Part shown: positions 57,985-64,000 of the stretch, piece after piece
Layout of the letters: each line of letters opens with the position of its first letter
Position numbering within the stretch: position 1 is the first letter of the stretch
DNA from: Nocardioidaceae bacterium
Lineage (GTDB): Bacteria; Actinomycetota; Actinomycetes; Propionibacteriales; Nocardioidaceae
Length of the DNA: 64,000 bases
Assembly (NCBI GenBank): GCA_030447805.1
Contig: JAUJOE010000005.1
Location: 154,231 to 218,230, forward strand
Direction: 5' to 3'
The notes under the pieces: generated by a model
Databases searched by the model: none
What the model was told of the DNA's origin: nothing
The model's input: only the letters and a program-made list of their open reading frames with translations
Made by a program: the position numbers and the translations under genes

Positions 57985-59557
57985 TCAGCTGATGACCCCC
58001 CGGCTCATGGCCGGCTTGCCCCGATGAGGCCAGAGCGCCTGGGTGAACACGTCGAGTTCCAGCATCTGTCGGGCCCGCCACAGCCAGCCGAGATAGAGTG
58101 CAGCGCCGCCCGCCAGGCTCAGCACCAGCCAGGAAGCGTCGACTGATGCCAGGTGCAGCCAGGTGGGAACGGCGGCAAAGCAGACGGTAGAAAACCCAGC
58201 GACAAGCGCCGTACGCCGGGTGAAGGCCCACATGCCAAGCAAGAGTCGTACCTGCGCCAGAGCCAGCACGTTGCGCAGCGCAATCGAGCAGGCCCACCCC
58301 ACAGCAGCTCCCAAGATGCCGTAGCGCGGGATCAGCACCAGGTCGAGCCCGACGTTGACGGCGAGCGTGACCACCGCGTTGACCAAACTCAACACGCTCC
58401 GGCCGGACATGAGCAGCACCGCATCGACGCTTCCACATGCAGTGGAAACGAGCATGGCCACCGAGAGCACCACGACCGATGACGTTCCGGCGCTGTAGCC
58501 GGCGCCGAAGACGGGGATGACAAGGCCGGCCGCCGCTGCGGTGACGAGATACAGCGGCCAGGAGAACACCATGGTCCACAACGTGGAGGTAGCGAACACC
58601 CGATTGGCTCCAGCGTTGTCGTGTCGCGCGAACAGGCGAGCAAGTTGCGGGCTCACCGTCATCAGCACGGCCTGGATGCCGAGGTTGCCCAGCACCAAGA
58701 ATCGGGTTGCAGCGGTGTAGACGGCCGCGTCGGCGGGGCCGGCGAGGGCGGCTACCAGCAGGATGTCGAAACGGCGCCACACCATGATCACCGCTCCGGC
58801 CACGGCCCGAGCGGCGGTGAATGACCAGAAGTCTCTCGTCAACGTCCTGCCGAGCGCCGCCGCTTCGCGAGCAACCAGCGGCGAGGCAACGGGGGCCCTC
58901 GCGGTCGACGCGGGCCAGCGCAGCAGTGCACCAAGCGGTCCCCACGACGTACGGCGCGACCCACGCCAGCACCGCAGCCGTCGGACCGCCGCCAGCCAGC
59001 ACGGTAAGCACTACCAGTCCTGGCTGAGCCAGGCTGCGAAAGACGGAGTCGATGCCGACCGTCTGCCTCATGCTGCCCAGTCCGCGGGTCGCCGCAAGCA
59101 GCGCGCCGTAGACAGCGACGATCGGCACGAACGGTGCCAGCCACCTGAGCATCGACCTAGCGTCGTCTTCAACCGCAGCGGAGCCTATCCAGCCCGCCAC
59201 CGGCGAAGCCAGCAGCTCCAGAGCGACCGCGCAGCACAACGACACCGCAAGGACCGGCAGCAGGGCCACCCGGAGGGTTTCCGTCAGGCGGTGTCCCTGC
59301 CCCGTCGCGGAGTGGGCGGACAGGTAGCGCACCAACCCGATGTCCGTGCCGAGCTGCGCCAAGGTGGCAACAATCAGGAACAGCGTCGTGCTCGCGAAGA
59401 ACGTGCCGGCTAGCTCAGGGACGAACGCGCGAGCAACCGTCAGGGTCAAGGCGACGCCGCCCAGGGCTGATACGACCGCCCCTAGTCCGGTGAGCGCGCT
59501 GCCGCGAGCTATGTGCCGGATGGGATCGCTGCCCGAGCTTTCCGGTGAGTCAGTCAC
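57985..59557 (-). CDS. polysaccharide flippase (Wzx/MATE-like), one frame break
   Basis: Multi-helix lipid-linked oligosaccharide flippase. The first half is GSALTGLGAVVSALGGVALT, FFASTTLFLIVATLAQLGTD, GLVRYLSAHSATG. After a break near 58900 it continues DFWSFTAARAVAGAVIMVWR, RFDILLVAALAGPADAAVYT, LNRVFATS-like helices and IPRYGILGAAVGWACSIALR. About 520 residues in total, 12-14 helices. Stop just past the convergent sugar transferase gene. Its start overlaps the stop of the Wzz-like gene upstream (ATGA). Confidence 0.87.
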
Positions 59558-60960
59558 GGAGTGGCAGGCACGACGAACACGGCGAGAAGGGGCAGTCCGA
59601 GGGCGGACACCGCCTGTAGCACGACGCCCAAATCAAAGTGTGAGGTGCGGTGCAGCTCCACGAGCACGATGACTCCGTCGGTCAGCCGCGCTAGCGCCTC
59701 GCCTTCCACCCGATCGGTGGCCACGCACGCCACCAGCGTGACGTCATTGCGAGCCGCCAGGGAGCGGATGATTGTGCGGGCCCGGCTCGCGACGAGGTGC
59801 TCGACGGCCGCTGCCGGGTCGGCACCGGCTGGCAGGTAGATCAAGTGCTCAGAGATGCGGTGACCGGAAGGCAGTTCAGCCACCGGGTCCGCCAACGCCT
59901 CGGCGAGGCCCGCTTTGTCGTTGTAGCCGAACGGGTCGAAGTGGCCGCGTTCGGTGCCGGTGCCGTCGATGAGGGCCACGGAGGTGCCGGTGGCCGCAAG
60001 CGAACCTGCAATGAGACCACCGATGGGCAGCGCCGTTCCCGGGCTGACGCCCACCACTCCGACTACGCCATGGCTATCGACATGCTGGGCCAGCCGCATT
60101 CGCAGGTGGCGAAGGGCGGTCGCGCCGAGCTCAGGGCCATTGATCACATTCACCGGGGCGGTGAAGTCATAGTCGCCCAAGTCGTCAACGGAGCGGACGA
60201 GATCAGCCCGCCGCTCGCGCCACAAGGCGACCGCCAACCCGGTGAGGGCGCCCACCAAGAGTCCCGCGAGCGCGAACGTCAGGAGATGACGTGCGCCGGA
60301 CTCCTCAGGAGCGAGTCCTGGAGTGAGGATGCGCCCCGGGTCTGTCGGGAGGGCTCTGGCGGCGGCCAACTGCGACTGCAGTTCGATGATGTCGGCCTGG
60401 TAACCCGCCGCCACGGGCTCAGCCCCAGCCTCCGCTGCCTCGTTGAGGAGCTCCTCAGTTTCCGCGAGTTGTGTTTCCAGCGACTCAGTTGCGGCCGCGA
60501 TCCACTGTTCGGCGAGCCGCTCACGCTGTTGCAAAAAGTTGCGGGCAAGGGCATTGACGACGTCAACGGTGATGGAGGGATTGGTGCTGGTGTAGTTGAT
60601 CTCCAGAGCCTGCGTGTTCGCCGGAACGATCACCGTCGTGTTACGCCGCAACTCGTCGCTGGTGATGTTGAGGTTCAACTCGTCGATTACCGCCGATGCG
60701 GTGTCCTGGGAGGTCACCGTGACCGCCTCGGTTTGCAGCATCTCGAGTGTGTCCGCTTCAGACGCGGGTGTGTAAGGGTTGCCGGAGATCGGGATCAAAA
60801 TCACGGTGGTCGACGACGAGAAGGTGGCCGGCTTGAGGAACACCAACGCGATGCCGAGGCCCATCCCTATCAGCGCAGCGAGGGTGATGAGGGACCAGTG
60901 ATAGCGGATTGAATCACGCAGCAGATTGCTTCGGCGGTCCTGAAAGTCACCGATTTGCAC
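59554..60960 (-). CDS. Wzz-type chain-length protein with degenerate BY-kinase-like domain
   Basis: Protein of 468 residues. The N-terminal Wzz domain has a first helix (YHWSLITLAALIGMGLGIAL), a periplasmic coiled-coil region (NPSITVDVVNALARNFLQQR, AATESLETQLAETEELLNEA) and a second helix (LTFALAGLLVGALTGLAVAL). The cytosolic part resembles a bacterial tyrosine-kinase/MinD fold (LGATALRHLRMRLAQ, VVGVVGVSPG, TGTSVALIDGTG). However, the P-loop reads SPGTALPIGG, without the Lys-Ser/Thr. No Tyr-rich tail. Likely sets polymer length without kinase activity. Overlaps the flippase start. Confidence 0.85.
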   Translation of the reverse strand: MQIGDFQDRRSNLLRDSIRYHWSLITLAALIGMGLGIALVFLKPATFSSSTTVILIPISGNPYTPASEADTLEMLQTEAVTVTSQDTASAVIDELNLNITSDELRRNTTVIVPANTQALEINYTSTNPSITVDVVNALARNFLQQRERLAEQWIAAATESLETQLAETEELLNEAAEAGAEPVAAGYQADIIELQSQLAAARALPTDPGRILTPGLAPEESGARHLLTFALAGLLVGALTGLAVALWRERRADLVRSVDDLGDYDFTAPVNVINGPELGATALRHLRMRLAQHVDSHGVVGVVGVSPGTALPIGGLIAGSLAATGTSVALIDGTGTERGHFDPFGYNDKAGLAEALADPVAELPSGHRISEHLIYLPAGADPAAAVEHLVASRARTIIRSLAARNDVTLVACVATDRVEGEALARLTDGVIVLVELHRTSHFDLGVVLQAVSALGLPLLAVFVVPATP

Positions 60961-61021
60961 GGTCAGAGACTAGCATCGGGCACCGTATTTCCCGGGTGGA
61001 GAAGAGTGTGGTGAATCGCGG

Positions 61022-61483
61022 ATGACGGCCGAGAGGCGGGTGCTGCTCGTTGGCTCCAGCGGAGGTCATCTAGCCCAGCTGTGGTCCCTGCGACCGTGGT
61101 GGGAGAGCTGGCAGCGCACCTGGGTTACCTTCGATACTCCCGACGCGGTGTCCCTCTTGGAAGAAGAAGACGCCATGTGGGCGCACCATCCGACCACGCG
61201 CAACGTCCTCAACCTGATGCGAAACTCCGCGCTGGCCTGGCGGGTCATTCGCCAGACGCGACCGGATGTCGTCGTCTCCACGGGAGCCGGCGTGGCGCTA
61301 CCGTTCTTCGTCTTCGCCCGGTTGATGCGGATCCCAACCGCCTACATCGAGGTCTACGACCGAATCGACTCCGCCACGCTGACCGCCCGGCTGTGCCGGC
61401 CCTTCATTTCCCTCATGTGTGTGCAGTGGGAAGAACAGCGACGGCAGTACCCGGCGGCTGAGGTAATCGGTGCACTCTTGTGA
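61022..61483 (+). CDS. PssD/Alg14-like glycosyltransferase subunit
   Basis: Membrane-anchor half of a split GT28-like glycosyltransferase, 153 residues. Family motifs: VLLVGSSGGHLAQLWSLRPW, WVTFDTPDAVSLLEEEDAMW, PDVVVSTGAGVALPFFVFAR, and PTAYIEVYDRIDSATLTARL. In Alg13/Alg14 and PssE/PssD pairs this subunit holds the acceptor/membrane site and the partner binds the sugar nucleotide. Its stop overlaps the start of the partner gene (GTGA), which supports a stoichiometric pair. It is divergent from the Wzz-like gene. Confidence 0.9.
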   Translation: MTAERRVLLVGSSGGHLAQLWSLRPWWESWQRTWVTFDTPDAVSLLEEEDAMWAHHPTTRNVLNLMRNSALAWRVIRQTRPDVVVSTGAGVALPFFVFARLMRIPTAYIEVYDRIDSATLTARLCRPFISLMCVQWEEQRRQYPAAEVIGALL

Positions 61484-62028
61484 GCAGTGAGACGCCCAGC
61501 AGCGATCGCGGCAGACCACTCGTGGTGTGCACCGTAGGCACTGATCACCACCCGTTCGATCGACTGGTCCGGTGGTGCGACACGTTCGCGGCCGATGCTC
61601 CAGACGTCGACGTGCTGATCCAGTACGGGAGCTCGGCGCCGCCGCGGGTGGCGACGGGCGAGGCGTTTTGGAACAAGCACCGGCTTGCCGCGGTGCTACT
61701 CGCTGCCCATGTCACCATCACGCACGGCGGACCAGGCGCGATCAGTGATGCTCGGCGCTTTGGCACCAAGCCGATCGTGCTGCCCCGTGACCCTGCACGT
61801 GGCGAGCATGTCGACGGCCATCAGATGCGGTTCGTCGGTCGCCTCGCCAGCAGCGGCCTGGTGACCGCAGTCAGTTCAGAGGCCGAATTTCGCCGAGCCC
61901 TGCTGCAGCGGCTCTCAGCTCCGCGCGGCTTCGGGGTTGATGCCGAAGCAGCACAGATCCGCGTACGGGCCTCAGCTATGCGCTTCGGTGCCCTGGTCGA
62001 GAGGCTGCTCAGCCAGCCGCGGCGCTGA
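61480..62028 (+). CDS. PssE/Alg13-like glycosyltransferase subunit
   Basis: Sugar-nucleotide-binding half of the split transferase, 182 residues. Motifs: VVCTVGTDHHPFDRLVRWCD, VLIQYGSSAPP, the donor site HVTITHGGPGAISDARRFGT, KPIVLPRDPARGEHVDGHQM. The HGGxG pattern is the GT28 nucleotide-binding glycine-rich motif. Directly coupled to the PssD-like gene. Together they probably add an early sugar to the undecaprenyl-pyrophosphate-linked precursor. Confidence 0.9.
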   Translation: MSSETPSSDRGRPLVVCTVGTDHHPFDRLVRWCDTFAADAPDVDVLIQYGSSAPPRVATGEAFWNKHRLAAVLLAAHVTITHGGPGAISDARRFGTKPIVLPRDPARGEHVDGHQMRFVGRLASSGLVTAVSSEAEFRRALLQRLSAPRGFGVDAEAAQIRVRASAMRFGALVERLLSQPRR

Positions 62029-62037
62029 GGCACCGCG

Positions 62038-62796
62038 TCACCGCAGGGCTACGCCCGGACGCCGCCACCAAGCCCAGCCGACCGCCAGCGTGAAGCCGGT
62101 GACGAGCCCAGTGGTGATGGGCAGTTCGGCGTGGACGCCGACGCGCTCAGCTGGCCTCGCGTCATGGACCACGCGGCCGGCGACGGCTTCCCGCTGGGTC
62201 AGCAGCTCGCTTAGATGATGCAGACGCGTATCGATGCGCCGAGCAACCGCCGGGAACTGCGACACTTCTCGTTCAGCCTGGCTGCGCAGTGCCAGCAGTC
62301 GCTGATGAAGCGCCCGAGCTCCAGCTAGTCGAGCGTCTGGATGAACCTCGGCGCGCTCCTCCAGCAGCGCGCGAGCAGCTTCGTTAGCACCCCTGATTGC
62401 TGCGTCGGCGGTGCGCGCTTGGAAGCTGATGATCAACACCCTACTGAGAGGGTATGCCGACACGCTGAGGCCATCGTGGACAGCGGCAGGCGGTTCGCCT
62501 GTCGCGTCGGAAACTCGCCCCAGAACGTCGCCAGAGAAGACCAATTGGGCGGTCGTGTCGATGGTGGCCGGTTTAGGCGTTGGACCGTCATGAGCGAGGT
62601 CGACGTACACCGGGTTGGTGGGCACCTGAACGGCTGCACTGGCGCGGTAAGAATGTGGCTGTTGCGCTTGCCACCAGTAGCCGACCAGCCCGCCTAGTGC
62701 GGTGACGAGCAGGACCACGAGAAAGTGGGAGCGCAGCAAAGCCAGGTAGCCGGCCAACGTCGGCAGCCGGGTCACTCGACCTGTCAGCTCGACCAT
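62038..62796 (-). CDS. short Wzz-like chain-length determinant
   Basis: Protein of 252 residues with two helices (HFLVVLLVTALGGLVGYWW and LPITTGLVTGFTLAVGWAWW). They flank a periplasmic domain (RASAAVQVPTNPVYVDLAHD, LSRVLIISFQARTADAAIRG, ARALLEERAEVHPDARLAGA) with a coiled-coil-like stretch. No cytosolic kinase part. It differs from the Wzz protein at 59554 and would be a second length regulator or an export partner. Its start overlaps the sulfotransferase stop by 13 bases, so the two are in one transcript. Confidence 0.8.
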   Translation of the reverse strand: MVELTGRVTRLPTLAGYLALLRSHFLVVLLVTALGGLVGYWWQAQQPHSYRASAAVQVPTNPVYVDLAHDGPTPKPATIDTTAQLVFSGDVLGRVSDATGEPPAAVHDGLSVSAYPLSRVLIISFQARTADAAIRGANEAARALLEERAEVHPDARLAGARALHQRLLALRSQAEREVSQFPAVARRIDTRLHHLSELLTQREAVAGRVVHDARPAERVGVHAELPITTGLVTGFTLAVGWAWWRRPGVALR

Positions 62797-63659
62797 ATCG
62801 GCGGTTTTCCGAGGAAGTCGGCGAGGGCGACGTCGTGGGGGCGGAAGTACTCACGAAGCTGTGCCTCGATCGATGCTGAGATTGCTGTCCCTGGCCTCGC
62901 ATTGAACCGGTCGAAAGACTTCGGCAGGTATGGCGGCAGTTGCAGGAAGTCCAACAGGCCAAGGAGCTGCTCAGCAGGTGCAGTGAAGAACCGCTCGCTC
63001 TCGATCACGTGGACGCGTCTTCGGCCAATCAGATCAGCAAACCGCCGCAGTTGTTCTGCGTAGCGTCCGCGCCGTCGATAGGCCTGGTGGCGGTAGACAC
63101 AGCTTTGGTAGCTGGGGTCCGCGAGCATCCGGTCCAGCTCAGGCTCGATGCGTGCGTCCTCCAGGTCGAGCGCTCGTTCGAAGGTCTCGGTCTCGAAGCC
63201 GCGCGCGTATTCGTGTTTGTACGCCGAGTGCGCGCGCTGCACGGGGTCTCGCACCAGTGCAACGACCCGCACGCCCGGAAGGCGTTCTGCGATCCGAGCG
63301 GCTGCGTGCGGGTGAAACATGTAGTAGCCACTGGCTTCGAACACGGCGGCTGTGTGCTGGCCCGGGGCGCTACGACGCCGGGCCGTCGCCTTCAACGGAA
63401 AGTGCCCGAGGTACCACGACCAGCTCCGGCCATAGTTGACGTCGAAGTAGTTGACTCCCTTGTGCAGGTTGGGACGCAGGACATTGGGGTGTTCGAGCAG
63501 GGCCCGAAACAGTGACGTGGTGCCCGCCCGTTGCGCCCCCACTACGAGGAACGTCGGCTGAGCCCGCAGCGGCGCACTGGCGCGCCCCAGAGTGACAGCA
63601 GCGCTGCGGCCGGCCCGCTGAACTGCTGGCGGAGCCAGTTCGCGCACCGACGGCGTCAC
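62784..63659 (-). CDS. PAPS-dependent sulfotransferase
   Basis: Intact sulfotransferase of 291 residues. PAPS 5'-phosphosulfate loop: FLVVGAQRAGTTSLFRALLE. 3'-phosphate motif: VVALRDPVQRAHSAY region, reading VRDPVQRAHSAYKHEYARGF. Additional family parts: LHKGVNYFDVNYGRSWSWYL and LLGLLDFLQLPPYLPKSFDR. Resembles bacterial sulfotransferases that modify cell-surface sugars. The start overlaps the stop of a phosphotransferase-like gene by four bases. Second sulfotransferase of the window. Confidence 0.92.
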   Translation of the reverse strand: MTPSVRELAPPAVQRAGRSAAVTLGRASAPLRAQPTFLVVGAQRAGTTSLFRALLEHPNVLRPNLHKGVNYFDVNYGRSWSWYLGHFPLKATARRRSAPGQHTAAVFEASGYYMFHPHAAARIAERLPGVRVVALVRDPVQRAHSAYKHEYARGFETETFERALDLEDARIEPELDRMLADPSYQSCVYRHQAYRRRGRYAEQLRRFADLIGRRRVHVIESERFFTAPAEQLLGLLDFLQLPPYLPKSFDRFNARPGTAISASIEAQLREYFRPHDVALADFLGKPPIWSS

Positions 63660-64000
63660 GTTGGGCCTTTCTCAAGTGCGGCGGCCGCTACGGCACTCAG
63701 ACCCGCCAGCCAGCCCATGCGCCGACGAAGTTCTGGAGCCGGTCCCTCGACGGCGTCACCAACATACCGTTGACAGATCATCACCAGGTACGTGCCAGCT
63801 ACGACATCCGCGTGCCGCTCAGCCTGGCCACATGCGGTAAGCACCGTGCGGACATCGCGCGTCGCCAACTGCCAGGCTTCGGGCAGTTCTTGCCGGCCGG
63901 CGACGGCGTGTTGGATGCGGTAGTGAGCCGCGTCAAGGCCAACCGGAACGTGTTGCTCGAACCGCTCCCAGTCCCACACCTGAGTGGTCGATCCGTCGCT
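63656..64000 (-). CDS. phosphotransferase (APH-like), C-terminal part, 5' end outside window
   Basis: Only the last 114 residues are seen, running off base 64000. VWDWERFEQHVPVGLDAAHY carries the Asp-Trp-Glu that corresponds to the Mg-binding motif of aminoglycoside-phosphotransferase/choline-kinase-fold enzymes. Helices follow (DVRTVLTACGQAERHADVVA, YLVMICQRYVGDAVEG). Such genes occur in exopolysaccharide clusters and probably phosphorylate a sugar or alcohol precursor. Stop overlaps the sulfotransferase start, extending the transcript further upstream. Confidence 0.7.
   Translation of the reverse strand, partial: SDGSTTQVWDWERFEQHVPVGLDAAHYRIQHAVAGRQELPEAWQLATRDVRTVLTACGQAERHADVVAGTYLVMICQRYVGDAVEGPAPELRRRMGWLAGLSAVAAAALEKGPT

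Overview
The window comes from a high-GC actinobacterium. Three things point there: HAIR operators and HspR controlling the dnaK operon, many GTG starts with 4-base ATGA/GTGA stop-start overlaps, and a whole gene set (HspR, PaaN, HutF, EtfD-like iron-sulfur protein, DUF4097 and DUF6458 proteins) typical of Actinomycetota. The Nocardioidaceae or a nearby family is my best guess, but that is inference. There is no phage, plasmid or transposase signature. About fifteen genes carry reading-frame breaks, and several breaks are single-base losses in G/C runs next to intact conserved protein. The sequence is therefore probably a draft with residual indels, and most broken genes should be read as 'frame broken in this sequence' rather than as proven pseudogenes.

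Layout. 1-6.6 kb: minus-strand heat-shock operon dnaK-grpE-dnaJ-hspR-clpB behind two HAIR operators. 6.7-9.9 kb: a tandem-MarR regulator divergent from an MMPL exporter. 9.9-19.5 kb: histidine utilisation (hutH, hutU, an NCS1 permease, an M20 amidohydrolase, hutF, hutI) interrupted by a plus-strand nitroreductase. The 3' half of hutI is present twice in tandem in scrambled form. 19.5-23.6 kb: an AAA ATPase, an IclR regulator and an EtfD-like membrane iron-sulfur protein. 23.6-26.3 kb: hairpin repeats, a ribbon-helix-helix/DUF4097 pair with its own palindrome, and a badly broken EamA transporter. 26.4-31 kb: tRNA-Gly(CCC), selO and small housekeeping or unknown genes. 31-33.3 kb: a translationally coupled trio of chorismate mutase, class V aminotransferase and SDR.

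33.4-42 kb is the first surface-polysaccharide block: GT-C-like membrane protein, RmlA, RmlB, WecE-type transaminase, sulfotransferase, GT2 and flippase. RmlA-RmlB-WecE would give dTDP-4-amino-4,6-dideoxygalactose. 42-44.6 kb holds an Rrf2 regulator, a small membrane protein, and two tandem related nuclease-like genes set among TTGTCAG/CTGACAA palindromes, including a 45-base direct repeat. 44.6-46.7 kb has the divergent paaN/paaI pair. 46.7-52.2 kb is an apparent vitamin B12 uptake operon: a cobalamin riboswitch, then a membrane-anchored protein built like animal transcobalamin/intrinsic factor, then EcfT, a double EcfA ATPase and an S component. 52.3-54.9 kb has a CaiB-type CoA transferase overlapping a fused carboxyltransferase.

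55-64 kb is a second exopolysaccharide block: a secreted repeat protein, initiating sugar transferase, flippase, two Wzz-type chain-length proteins (one with a nucleotide-binding-like domain that has lost its P-loop lysine), a PssD/PssE-type split glycosyltransferase, a sulfotransferase and a partial phosphotransferase that runs off the right edge. Both blocks contain a sulfotransferase and a flippase, so the cell probably makes at least one sulfated surface glycan.
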